Positions 1 through 6,756 of a stretch of DNA of 9,408 nt are shown piece by piece. The notes under the pieces were generated by a model. It saw only the letters and a program-made list of their open reading frames with translations, was not told where the DNA came from and did not search any database. The stretch covers positions 1 through 9,408 of the forward strand of contig JAFZDJ010000029.1 of assembly GCA_017561265.1 (NCBI GenBank), in the 5' to 3' direction. The translations under genes were made by a program, and so were the position numbers. This DNA is from Bacteroidales bacterium. GTDB taxonomy: Bacteria; Bacteroidota; Bacteroidia; Bacteroidales; UBA932. How positions within the stretch are numbered: position 1 is the first letter of the stretch; each line of letters starts with the position of its first letter.

Positions 1-73
1 GAGATCTGAAGAAAGCCTCGTAAATGTGTAAGGTTTTAGAGCCAGAAGTCGGAGGAAGGAGCGAAGTACAGGG

Positions 74-499
74 GTGACAGCGAAAGAATATCTGAAACAA
101 TTATGGTGGTTAGATAGGGAGATCAATGAAAAGCTACACGAGATAGATTATCTGAGAGCGAAAGCGGAAGGATGTTCATCTCCGGAAATATCCGGGATGC
201 CGAAGGGATCCGGAGGGAAAGATAAGATCAGCGATATGGTGATCAAGATCGTAGACCTGCAGACATATATCAACATGAAAACAGATCAGCTGATAGATCT
301 GAGAGCGAGGATCACGAAACAGATCTGCGGGATGAAAAACCAGAAGAGCAGAGTGATCCTATCGTGCAGATATCTCAGAAAAGAAAAATGGGAGGACATG
401 GAAAAAGAACTGGCATATGAAAAAAGCTCGCTGATGAGATTCCATAAAAAAGCATTGAAAGAGTTCGAGAAGGAATACCCGGAAATCCGGGAGCTATAA
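74..499 (+). CDS. DUF1492/ArpU-like phage late transcription regulator
   Basis: A 141-residue basic, highly helical protein resembling the DUF1492 family found at the end of the early region of many Firmicute prophages, just before the packaging genes. The N-terminus (MTAKEYLKQL..LDREINEKL) fits the family start and is followed by a glycine-rich linker with the motif PEISGMPKG (about residues 37-45) and a helical stretch (about 53-85). The C-terminal third (about 92-136), with RYLRKEKWEDMEKEL, looks like the helix-turn-helix of sigma-70 region 4, so a DNA-binding or RNA-polymerase-contacting role is likely; this is inference from the family pattern. The start is GTG at 74, chosen because the conserved N-terminus begins there. 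GGAGG at 51-55 is far away (18 bases) and GGAG at 58-61 is closer (12 bases), so initiation may be weak. A candidate target promoter lies directly downstream. The exact regulatory mechanism cannot be read from sequence. Confidence 0.85.
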   Translation: MTAKEYLKQLWWLDREINEKLHEIDYLRAKAEGCSSPEISGMPKGSGGKDKISDMVIKIVDLQTYINMKTDQLIDLRARITKQICGMKNQKSRVILSCRYLRKEKWEDMEKELAYEKSSLMRFHKKALKEFEKEYPEIREL

Positions 500-516
500 A
501 AGTTGCAACTATTTTC

Positions 517-537
517 CACATTCATGTGTGCTATTAT
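517..537 (+). promoter_or_regulatory. Candidate late promoter: extended -10 with adjacent dyad
   Basis: TGC at 529-531 followed by TATTAT at 532-537 makes a good extended -10 element (TGn-TATTAT). There is no convincing -35 hexamer at 16-18 bases; TTGCAA at 503-508 is 23 bases away, too far. Instead a dyad CACAT-TC-ATGTG (517-528) occupies the space just upstream, where an activator could bind. The site lies directly after the regulator gene and ahead of the packaging and structural genes, which is where a phage late promoter is expected. Transcription would start near 543-545. That this promoter is driven by the upstream regulator is inference. Confidence 0.55.
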
Positions 538-608
538 GATATTGCGAAACACGGCAAAAGACATAAACCGTATTTCCTCCATAAGACAAAAACATGAATG
601 CAGACGAG

Positions 609-638
609 AAACAGCGCTGAAAAACCGGCGCTGTTTTT
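609..638 (+). terminator. Intrinsic terminator in the leader before the HNH gene
   Basis: A perfect 9-base-pair inverted repeat, AAACAGCGC (609-617) and GCGCTGTTT (628-636), has a 10-base loop and runs into a T-tract (634-638). This has the form of a rho-independent terminator. It lies about 65 bases downstream of the candidate late promoter start and ends 13 bases before the HNH start codon. It may end early transcripts, attenuate the late operon, or both. The A-rich side also makes it a plausible bidirectional structure. Confidence 0.7.
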
Positions 639-651
639 CGTTGAGAAAAAT

Positions 652-951
652 ATGGCCAGAGAATTTGCAGGAAATTTCTACAAAACAGCGGCGTGGATTT
701 CTGCGAGAAATGAGTGCATGAAACGTGCAGGATATTTGTGCGAGAAATGTCTGGAAAAAGGTCTGATCAAAACAGGCGAGATAGTTCACCACAAAATATT
801 CCTGGACGAATCGAATATAAAAAATCCGGAGATTACTCTGAACGTAGATAATCTGGAATTTGTCTGCAGAGATTGTCACGCAGCGATCCACGAAAAAGAA
901 AAAGGAAAAAGATACAAAGTGCTGGAAGACGGTACTGTGAAGATACTGTAG
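652..951 (+). CDS. HNH endonuclease, packaging-associated
   Basis: A 99-residue protein with the compact HNH fold found beside terminase genes in many cos phages. Visible residues are CEKC (30-33) and CRDC (72-75), which form the zinc-ribbon cysteine pairs, the HH pair at 46-47 (IVHHKIFL), N67 in NVDNLEFVC, and H76 and H80 in CHAAIH. The N-terminus MAREFAGNFYKTAAW matches the usual family start, so I place the start at ATG 652. A longer in-frame start at 598 would translate through the terminator hairpin and has no better ribosome binding site. The chosen start also has only weak Shine-Dalgarno-like sequence (TTGAGA). Family knowledge: such HNH proteins work with the large terminase in cos cleavage and genome packaging (HK97 gp74 is the model). 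The gene precedes the terminase pair, consistent with that role. A selfish homing nuclease is less likely given this conserved position. Confidence 0.9.
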   Translation: MAREFAGNFYKTAAWISARNECMKRAGYLCEKCLEKGLIKTGEIVHHKIFLDESNIKNPEITLNVDNLEFVCRDCHAAIHEKEKGKRYKVLEDGTVKIL

Positions 952-1053
952 ATCCCCCCCTGTTTTGAGAAAAACACCGGATTCCTATAGACCGGTGGGT
1001 GGACTCGATTCTGCCGCTCTCAGGCGCATACAAAAGGGGGTCACACGGAAAAA
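952..1053 (+). other. Candidate cos site region between HNH and terS
   Basis: This 102-base non-coding gap holds unusual GC-rich elements: a C7 run (954-960), an inverted repeat CACCGG (975-980) with CCGGTG (992-997), a GGTGGGTGGACTCGATTC stretch, and GGGGG (1036-1040), which can pair with the C-run. The GGGGGT at 1036-1041 is also the best ribosome binding site for the next gene. In phages that pair an HNH nuclease with the terminase, the cohesive-end site usually lies beside these genes, so this is the best cos candidate here. The actual cut position and overhang cannot be read from the sequence. Confidence 0.45.
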
Positions 1054-1404
1054 ATGGAGAAAAAGCCCAAGCTATCAAAGGATGAGCGGATAAAAAAAGA
1101 GCTGAGAAAATTAAAATCCCTCTATAAAGAGCTGCCGAAAAATAAACAGAAACTCTGCGAAAAGCTGATGGGAAATGCAGCATTTATGGCAGTGACTTTG
1201 GAAGACCTGCAGGAACAGATCAACAAAGAAGGCGCTGTTGTGAAAGGAAAGAACGGGAACGGATTCACAGTGAAGAACGAGCACCCGGCGCAGAAATCGT
1301 ACAATGTGATGATAGGGAAATATACAGCTGTCATTGCGAAACTGGATGAAATGCTGCCGGAGGATATGGGACAGAGCAAACTGGGGAAATTCCTGAATGG
1401 ATAA
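1054..1404 (+). CDS. terS: Phage terminase small subunit, P27-like
   Basis: A 116-residue protein with a very basic N-terminus (about residues 1-37, KKPKLSKDERIKKELRKLK), then a central helix NAAFMAVTLEDLQEQINKEG (41-60) and a C-terminal segment HPAQKSYNVMIGKY..VIAKLDEMLP. The last segment fits the P27-type small terminase pattern of a proline-alanine before an Asn-containing helix and a leucine-rich helix ending in LP. Small terminases form rings that recognise the packaging site and regulate the large subunit. The start at ATG 1054 is the only in-frame ATG after the gap; GGGGGT lies 12 bases upstream, a longer spacing than usual. Its stop overlaps the large-subunit start by 8 bases, which suggests translational coupling. 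Position directly before terL supports the call more strongly than sequence similarity alone. Confidence 0.82.
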   Translation: MEKKPKLSKDERIKKELRKLKSLYKELPKNKQKLCEKLMGNAAFMAVTLEDLQEQINKEGAVVKGKNGNGFTVKNEHPAQKSYNVMIGKYTAVIAKLDEMLPEDMGQSKLGKFLNG

Positions 1405-3049
1405 TTGGATATTAAAGTATTACCAGCACATTAAAGACGGAACGATCACGGCTGGGGCATGGATCCATCTGCTGTACGAATGGATCATACAGGGGCTTGA
1501 GAAAAAGTCCTTTTTTTATGACCAGAAGAGGGCAGAAAAGGCCATATCATTTCTGGAAAGCTTCATGCACCACAGCAAGGGGCACCTGGCACCGCAACTT
1601 GTAGTTCTGGAAGAGTGGCAGAAAGCCGCTCTCAGCTGCATGTTCGGGATCGTGGACGCGGATGGGACACGCCATTTCCGGGAAGTCATGTGGCTGATGG
1701 GACGAAAGTGTGGAAAGTCCCTGCTCGCTTCCGGGATTGCGGAATATATGACCTATGCGGACGGAGAATATGGTGCGGACGTATTTTTCCTGGCGCCGAA
1801 ACTGGACCAGACAGACATTGTATATAACGATTTTTGGCAATCAGTAGAACACGAACCGTCGCTGAAAGCAGTAACGCAGAAACGAAAAACAGACATTTAC
1901 ATAAAAATGTCAAATACTTCGGTCAAGAAAATCGCATTTTCGCAGAAAAAGAGCGACGGCTTCAATCCGCACTTAACCGTGTGTGATGAGATTGCAGCAT
2001 GGCCGGGAGACGCAGGTATCAAGCAGTACGAAGTCATGACATCGGCACTCGGCAGCAGGAGGCAACCGCTGGTCCTGTCGATCACAACGGCAAACTATGT
2101 TAATGACGGGATCTATGACGAGCTGATCAAAAGATCCACGGCAATCCTGATGGGAAGAAGCAATGAGTCAAGGCTGTTGCCGATCCTGTACATGATCGAT
2201 GATGTCGAAAAATGGAATGATCTGTCAGAACTGCAGAAGTCAATCCCGAACCTGGGCGTATCGGTGTCCGTGGACTTCATGCTGGAAGAGATAGCCAAAG
2301 CAGAAGTATCCCTGACAAATAAAAGGGAGTTTTTGTGCAAATACTGCAATATAAAGCAGAACAGCTCAAAAGCATGGCTGGATGCTCATGCAATAGAGGC
2401 ATGTTTCGGGGAAGAACTGGATATCAAGGATTTCCGGAACTGCTATGCAGTCGGCGGGATAGACCTTTCGCAGACGACGGACCTCACGGCAGCAATTTGT
2501 ATAATCGAAAAAGCAGGAATCCTAAATGTTTTCGCAAAATTCTTTTTGCCGGAGCGGAAGCTGGAAGAGGCAACTGCGAGAGACGGACTGCCTTATGAGA
2601 TCTACATCAAAAAAGGATGGCTGCAGCTGTCGGGTGAGAATTTTGTTGATTACCATGATTGCCAGGACTGGTTTGTAAAACTGCTGACGGAAGAAAAAAT
2701 ATATCCGCTGAAAGTAGGATATGACCGGTACTCCTCTCAATATCTGGTACAGGAGATGAAGGATATCTATTCCTTCCACATGGATGATGTTTACCAGGGA
2801 TTCAACCTAACTCCGGTAATCCGGGAGACAGAAGGACTGGTTAAAGATAAAAAGTTTAATTTTGGCAATAATGAGCTGCTGAAGATCCACCTGCTCAATT
2901 CAGCACTGAAGATAGACACGGAGCTGAATAAGATCAGGCTCGTAAAAATATCGCCACAAGAACACGTTGACGGCACGGCAGCGCTGCTGGATGCAATGTG
3001 CGTAAGGCAGAAGTGGTGGACGGAGATAGGCGGACAGCTGGAAAATTAG
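1397..3049 (+). CDS. terL: Phage terminase large subunit (packaging ATPase/nuclease)
   Basis: A 550-residue, full-length large terminase of the HK97/P27-associated type. The N-terminal ATPase shows the Walker A motif GRKCGKS (102-108), a Walker B HLTVCDE (192-198, with D197 and E198) and the coupling motif SITTAN (228-233). The C-terminal RNase H-like nuclease shows GGIDLSQTTD (353-362, D356), GYDRY (441-445, D443) and the late acidic motif DGTAALLDAM (525-534, D525 and D532). All expected catalytic acidic residues appear present, so the enzyme looks intact. It powers DNA translocation into the procapsid and cuts the concatemer, docking on the portal protein encoded next. The ATG at 1397 lies inside the end of terS (8-base overlap) with no strong ribosome binding site of its own, consistent with coupled translation. 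Confidence 0.97.
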   Translation: MDNWILKYYQHIKDGTITAGAWIHLLYEWIIQGLEKKSFFYDQKRAEKAISFLESFMHHSKGHLAPQLVVLEEWQKAALSCMFGIVDADGTRHFREVMWLMGRKCGKSLLASGIAEYMTYADGEYGADVFFLAPKLDQTDIVYNDFWQSVEHEPSLKAVTQKRKTDIYIKMSNTSVKKIAFSQKKSDGFNPHLTVCDEIAAWPGDAGIKQYEVMTSALGSRRQPLVLSITTANYVNDGIYDELIKRSTAILMGRSNESRLLPILYMIDDVEKWNDLSELQKSIPNLGVSVSVDFMLEEIAKAEVSLTNKREFLCKYCNIKQNSSKAWLDAHAIEACFGEELDIKDFRNCYAVGGIDLSQTTDLTAAICIIEKAGILNVFAKFFLPERKLEEATARDGLPYEIYIKKGWLQLSGENFVDYHDCQDWFVKLLTEEKIYPLKVGYDRYSSQYLVQEMKDIYSFHMDDVYQGFNLTPVIRETEGLVKDKKFNFGNNELLKIHLLNSALKIDTELNKIRLVKISPQEHVDGTAALLDAMCVRQKWWTEIGGQLEN

Positions 3050-3061
3050 GAGAAATGGAAG

Positions 3062-4243
3062 ATGGGACTTTTTGAAAAAATATTCCCGAATAAGACAGCA
3101 GAACTGAAGGACGCAGCAGTACTGTTCCAGACGCTGAACGGATATACGCCGGTTTTCAAGTCGTGGAACGGTGCGATCTATGAATCGTTGCTTGTCAGGG
3201 CTGCGATAGATGCACTGGCCAGGCATACGGCTAAACTGAAACCGGAAATATCCGGATCTGCGAGGCCGATCTTACAGACAAAACTGAAAAGAAAGCCGAA
3301 CCCGTATCAAACATGGTCACAGTTCCTGTACCAATGCAGGACGATCTGCGAGGTGGACACGACGCTTTGCATTGTGCCGATCTTTGACATATACGGAGAA
3401 ATCACCGGAATGTATCCGGTGATACCGACAGGCTGCGAAGTGGTAGAAAGCAATGGACAGATCTATCTGAAATACCGTTTCCGGAATGGGAAGGCAGCAG
3501 CTGTGGAACTGGACAAATGCGCGATCGTTACCAGATTTCAGTACAATAATGACTTTTTCGGCGGAGGAAATGCTCCGCTGGATGAAACGATGGACCTGAT
3601 ATCGATCCAGAATCAGGGAATTAAAGAGGGCGTGAAGAGTTCGGCATCATTCCGGTTCATGGCACAGATCGGCAATTTCCAGAAGCCGGAAGACCTAAGA
3701 AAAGAACAGAAACGGTTCAGCAAGAACCTGAAAGAAAAAGGAGGTTTTTTGCTGTTCCCAAATACATATAACAACATAAAGCAGATAGAGTCAAAACCGT
3801 TTGTTGTCGACGCGAAACAGCAGGAAATGATCGAAACAAACGTGAATAATTATTTTGGCGTGAACAAAGAGATCCTGCAGAATAAGGCGGTCGGCGATTC
3901 CTGGTCGGCTTTTTATGAGGGAGGGATCGAGCCTTTTTCGATCCAGCTATCCGAGTGCATCACATCAATGCTGTTTACGGAAAAGGAACAGGCTTTTGGA
4001 GCTGGCATCATGTTCACGTCAAACCGGCTGCAGTATATGAGCAACAGCGACAAACTAAAAGTATCGGCACAGATGGCGGACCGGGGAATTATGAACCGGG
4101 ACGAAGTGAGAGATATATGGAACCTTTCTCCGCTTCCGAATGGGGAAGGTCAGGCATATACGATCAGGGGCGAATACCATAATGCGGCGGATCAGCTGGA
4201 AGATGATGATCCGGATGAAAAAGAGGATAACGAAGATGAATGA
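3062..4243 (+). CDS. Phage portal protein, HK97 family
   Basis: A 393-residue portal protein of the HK97 type (PF04860-like), close to the usual family length. Recognisable segments are VRAAIDALARHTAKLKP (45-61), the KPNPYQTWSQFLY motif (78-90), a central beta-rich part with MYPVIPTGCEVV, and the C-terminal LQYMSNSDKL and GIMNRDEVRDIWNL segments typical of this family. The tail is strongly acidic (EDDDPDEKEDNEDE). Portals form a dodecamer at one capsid vertex and serve as the DNA channel, the docking site for terminase and the attachment point for head-tail connectors. AGGAG at 3048-3052 lies about 9 bases before ATG 3062. Its stop overlaps the protease start, placing it in the usual terminase-portal-protease-capsid order. 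Confidence 0.96.
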   Translation: MGLFEKIFPNKTAELKDAAVLFQTLNGYTPVFKSWNGAIYESLLVRAAIDALARHTAKLKPEISGSARPILQTKLKRKPNPYQTWSQFLYQCRTICEVDTTLCIVPIFDIYGEITGMYPVIPTGCEVVESNGQIYLKYRFRNGKAAAVELDKCAIVTRFQYNNDFFGGGNAPLDETMDLISIQNQGIKEGVKSSASFRFMAQIGNFQKPEDLRKEQKRFSKNLKEKGGFLLFPNTYNNIKQIESKPFVVDAKQQEMIETNVNNYFGVNKEILQNKAVGDSWSAFYEGGIEPFSIQLSECITSMLFTEKEQAFGAGIMFTSNRLQYMSNSDKLKVSAQMADRGIMNRDEVRDIWNLSPLPNGEGQAYTIRGEYHNAADQLEDDDPDEKEDNEDE

Positions 4244-4901
4244 AAAACTGAGAAAGACGATTGACCAGAGATTGAATGAGGGAAGATCTTACAGACGAGC
4301 ACAGCCATTCGAGATCCGGCAGCAGGACGGGGAAAGAAGAGAAGTAACAGGATACGCAACCACGTTCAATGAGCCGTATGAACTGTTCCATTATGACAAC
4401 TGGGAAGGATACAGGGTGCATATTCTGGAACAGGTGGATCCTGGAGCGTTCGGGTCCTGCGATATGTCTGATACGATCATGCAGTACAACCATGAAGGCC
4501 GCGTATATGCGAGAGTCAGCAATGGGACACTGAAGCTAAGAACGGATCAGCACGGGCTGTTTGTGGAGGCGGATCTATCGGGAACAGAGATCGGAAGACA
4601 GCTCTATGAAGAGATCAGGGACGGATATACAAATCGTATGTCGTTCGGATTCCAGATTTCTAAAGATAAGCGGCAAACGGAACGCGACGAAGAGAATAAA
4701 ACAATTACTGTTCTGAGGACTATTACCGGGATCAGCAAATTATATGATGTTTCAGCGGTTAGCATCCCGGCGAATGATGGGACGGAAATATCAGCCCGCA
4801 GCTGGTGCGACGGAGTGATCGCAGAGCTGACGGAGGAGTTCCGGAAGGCTGAAGAAATAGAAAGAAAGAAACAGAAAATAAGAATTTTAACGGAGGTTTA
4901 A
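4236..4901 (+). CDS. HK97-family prohead protease (peptidase S78)
   Basis: A 221-residue capsid maturation protease. The family motifs are visible: GYATTFNEPYEL (39-50), the catalytic-histidine motif MQYNHE (82-87, H86), the nucleophile motif NRMSFGF (133-139, S136) and KLYDVSAVSIPAND (168-181), where the third acidic residue would be D171. The C-terminus is charged and helical. The start is ATG 4236, with GAGG at 4223-4226 giving a 9-base spacing; longer in-frame starts from 4140 would lie deep inside the portal gene and lack family sequence. It overlaps the end of the portal gene by 8 bases. By family knowledge this protease enters the procapsid, removes the N-terminal delta domain of the capsid protein encoded next and digests itself. 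Confidence 0.95.
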   Translation: MNEKLRKTIDQRLNEGRSYRRAQPFEIRQQDGERREVTGYATTFNEPYELFHYDNWEGYRVHILEQVDPGAFGSCDMSDTIMQYNHEGRVYARVSNGTLKLRTDQHGLFVEADLSGTEIGRQLYEEIRDGYTNRMSFGFQISKDKRQTERDEENKTITVLRTITGISKLYDVSAVSIPANDGTEISARSWCDGVIAELTEEFRKAEEIERKKQKIRILTEV

Positions 4902-4903
4902 AA

Positions 4904-6073
4904 ATGAATTTAAGAGAAATGACTGTTGATCAGCTGATGGCCAGAAGAGCGGAGATTGCAAGTGCGATCGATACCGACGGCGCAGATCTTAATGCACTGG
5001 AAGAGGAAGCCAGGGCGATCAATGAAGAGCTGCAGAGAAGAGCTGCAGAAGAGGCACGCAGAGCCAGCATCAGAGGGATGGTGGCAGCAGCTGGCAGCGG
5101 AACACCGGTAGCAGCACCGGCACAGCAGGGAGGAACTGTAAGATCCATTGAAGAGATCAGGGGATCCAGGGAATACAGAGCCGCATTTCTTCACCTGGTA
5201 AAAACGGGTGACGACACGGAATGCCGCGCACTCCTGACAACCAATACAACGGGTCAGGGATTGACCGGATATGTGCCGGTACCGACATTCCTTGAAACAG
5301 AGATCCGAACGGCATGGGAACAGCACCGTCTGTTAGGACTGGTGAAGCACACTTACCTGAAAGGCAATGTGAAGATCGGGTTCGAACTGTCAGCAACAGG
5401 CGCTTCAATCCATGTGGAAGGAACTGCCGCGCCTAATGAAGAAGCAGTGACATTTGGCACGGTCGAAATCAAGGCAGAAAATATCAAGAAATGGATTAAG
5501 ATCTCGGATGAAGCGCTGGAAGGTACCACGGTCGACACTGAGGGATACCTCTATAAAGAGATCGCACATAAGATCATCGAAAAAGCAGAGGAAATCCTGA
5601 TCGGAAAGATCACCGGATCACCGGCAGCAGCTACATCTACAGCCGTAGGCGTTCCGCAGCTGTCCGCAAACCCGGCAGAAGATACGATTGTAAATGCCCT
5701 GGCGCTTCTGTCAGCAGAAGCAGGAGACCTGCATATTGCAATGAACAGACAGACCTATCCGGCATTCAGGAAGATCGAGCTGGGAGCAAATTATATGATC
5801 GACACCTTCGAGGGGCTGAGAAGCCAGATCGTATATACTGATAGACTGCCTGCATTCGGAAGTGCATCTACGGGAGACGTATATGCAATCATTGGTGATT
5901 TCGGCGACGGAGCACAGGCAAACTTCCCGAACGGAGACACCATGTCGATCCTCAAAGATCCATACACGAATGCAGAAGCGGATCTTGTGAAGCTTGTAGG
6001 CCGTGAATATGTCGGTATCGGAGTAGTTGCCGATAAGAGGTTCGTCGTACTGAAGAAAGCAGCCGTAGGCTAA
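4904..6073 (+). CDS. HK97-fold major capsid protein
   Basis: A 389-residue major capsid protein. Residues 1-57 are strongly helical and alanine/glutamate/arginine-rich (coiled-coil-like), followed by a flexible Ala/Gly/Pro linker (60-78). Together they form a delta domain that acts as a built-in scaffold. The mature shell domain likely begins near residues 105-115, before TTNTTGQGLTGYVPVPTFLE (112-131), a typical HK97-family segment; WIKISDEAL and LVGREYVGIGVV fit the family. GGAGG at 4892-4896 precedes ATG 4904 with ideal spacing, one of the strongest ribosome binding sites here, as expected for an abundant protein. The gene follows its protease by two bases. Whether it forms HK97-like covalent crosslinks cannot be judged from sequence alone, and the exact cleavage site is inferred. 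Confidence 0.97.
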   Translation: MNLREMTVDQLMARRAEIASAIDTDGADLNALEEEARAINEELQRRAAEEARRASIRGMVAAAGSGTPVAAPAQQGGTVRSIEEIRGSREYRAAFLHLVKTGDDTECRALLTTNTTGQGLTGYVPVPTFLETEIRTAWEQHRLLGLVKHTYLKGNVKIGFELSATGASIHVEGTAAPNEEAVTFGTVEIKAENIKKWIKISDEALEGTTVDTEGYLYKEIAHKIIEKAEEILIGKITGSPAAATSTAVGVPQLSANPAEDTIVNALALLSAEAGDLHIAMNRQTYPAFRKIELGANYMIDTFEGLRSQIVYTDRLPAFGSASTGDVYAIIGDFGDGAQANFPNGDTMSILKDPYTNAEADLVKLVGREYVGIGVVADKRFVVLKKAAVG

Positions 6074-6084
6074 GGAGGACGGTA

Positions 6085-6423
6085 ATGAAAGTGATTGTAA
6101 AAAATCCATTTAATGATAAATACGATAATTCCCGGAGTTATGCTCCGGGAACCGTTTTAGAATGGGAAGATCCGGAAAGGATACAGGACTGTATCGACCG
6201 GGGATTGATCGAACCATTTGACGGAAACGGAATCCCGGAACAGGAGGATCAGGAAACCGGACACCTGGCCAGGGAAGGCCTGGAAGATATGAAAGTTGAA
6301 GACCTGAAAAAACTGGCAGCAGATATGGGCATCGATACAGCGCCGCTGAAAAAGAAAGCGGAGCTGATCGAAGCGATCTGCGCCCAGGAAGTAATCCCGG
6401 GAGAGTATGCATATAAAGAGTAA
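6085..6423 (+). CDS. Post-capsid protein with C-terminal SAP/HeH-like domain
   Basis: A 112-residue acidic protein directly after the capsid gene. It has two parts. Residues 1-46 (MKVIVKNPFNDKYDNSRSYAPG..) look like a small beta domain seen in other phage post-capsid proteins, with the pattern KV.V..PF.DKY.....Y..G. Residues 68-103 (LEDMKVEDLKKLAADMGID..KKKAELIEAI) match the helix-extended-helix pattern of SAP, HeH or Rho N-terminal domains, which often bind nucleic acid. The middle is a charged linker. The ribosome binding site GGAGG (6074-6078) sits right after the capsid stop. A head-tail junction or head-accessory role follows from position only; its function is not established by the sequence. 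A stable hairpin lies within the first part of the coding sequence. Confidence 0.8.
   Translation: MKVIVKNPFNDKYDNSRSYAPGTVLEWEDPERIQDCIDRGLIEPFDGNGIPEQEDQETGHLAREGLEDMKVEDLKKLAADMGIDTAPLKKKAELIEAICAQEVIPGEYAYKE
6129..6151 (+). promoter_or_regulatory. Strong hairpin inside the post-capsid gene
   Basis: A perfect 9-base-pair stem, TTCCCGGAG (6129-6137) and CTCCGGGAA (6143-6151), encloses the 5-base loop TTATG. It is followed closely by TTTT (6155-6158). It lies 44 bases into the gene and about 55 bases after the capsid stop. It could slow or partly end transcription after the capsid gene, or protect the capsid mRNA 3' side. The T-run is short and displaced from the stem, so it is not a classic terminator. 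Confidence 0.5.
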
Positions 6424-6438
6424 CAGCGAGGAGACGCT

Positions 6439-6756
6439 ATGGACTGGACGACAGAAGGAAACGCACAGCATCTTGATCGGATGCTGCAGAAAGCAAAGCT
6501 GACGCTCCGGATCACGACAACCGCTTTCGATGAAGAAATCAAGGACCTGATCAAAGCAGGCTATGAGGATCTGGATACCAGAGGAGTTTTAACAGAAAGC
6601 CAAATGAATTCACCGTTACTGACGCGCGCGATCATGACGTATGTACGTTATCACTTCGGGGATCCGGAAGATCCGGAGAAATTAAAAAAATCATATGATG
6701 AGCAGAAAGCCCAGTTAATGACGACGACATTGTTTACGAATTGGGAGGACGAATGA
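6439..6756 (+). CDS. Head-tail connector, gp6-like (Phage_connect_1)
   Basis: A 105-residue mostly helical protein resembling the HK97 gp6 / Phage_connect_1 family. The segment KAKLTLRITTTAFDEEIKDLIKAGYEDLDTRGV (about 18-50) is the family's hallmark: a short helix beginning at an LRI motif, then a D-E-E-I..LI..A..DL helix. The C-terminal half (LLTRAIMTYVRYHFGDPEDPEKLKKSYDEQ) also fits. Connectors of this type form a ring under the portal after packaging. GAGGAG (6428-6433) lies 5 bases before ATG 6439; a later in-frame ATG at residue 15 would match some shorter homologs but has no ribosome binding site. The gene ends in an overlap with the next one. Confidence 0.88.
   Translation: MDWTTEGNAQHLDRMLQKAKLTLRITTTAFDEEIKDLIKAGYEDLDTRGVLTESQMNSPLLTRAIMTYVRYHFGDPEDPEKLKKSYDEQKAQLMTTTLFTNWEDE

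Noticed and set aside
1..73. Possible 3' end of an upstream gene (stops at 19-21 and 29-31 in two frames)
   Set aside because: Too few codons are in the window to choose a frame or recognise a product.
573..580. TTTCCTCC in the leader, complementary to Shine-Dalgarno sequences such as that before the chaperone gene
   Set aside because: An eight-to-ten-base match to a common motif is easily due to chance, and nothing else supports RNA pairing over 7.8 kb.
598..651. Extended start of the HNH gene at ATG 598
   Set aside because: The extra 18 residues lie across the terminator hairpin and do not resemble the family N-terminus, which begins MAREF at 652.
503..721. Open frame from a TTG at 503 overlapping the promoter and HNH start
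   Set aside because: It starts within the promoter region, has no ribosome binding site, and overlaps the HNH gene in another frame without family features.
286..891. A 201-codon open frame on the minus strand across the regulator, leader and HNH genes
   Set aside because: It is a shadow of two well-supported plus-strand genes, crosses the terminator, has no recognisable domain and a composition (many F, S, C, I) typical of antisense translation of A-rich genes.
4140..4235. N-terminal extension of the prohead protease from ATG 4140
   Set aside because: It lies within the portal gene in another frame; the ribosome binding site and family start point to ATG 4236.
4910..5326. Minus-strand open frames opposite the capsid gene
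   Set aside because: They lie opposite a strongly supported capsid gene, and show no ribosome binding site or domain pattern.
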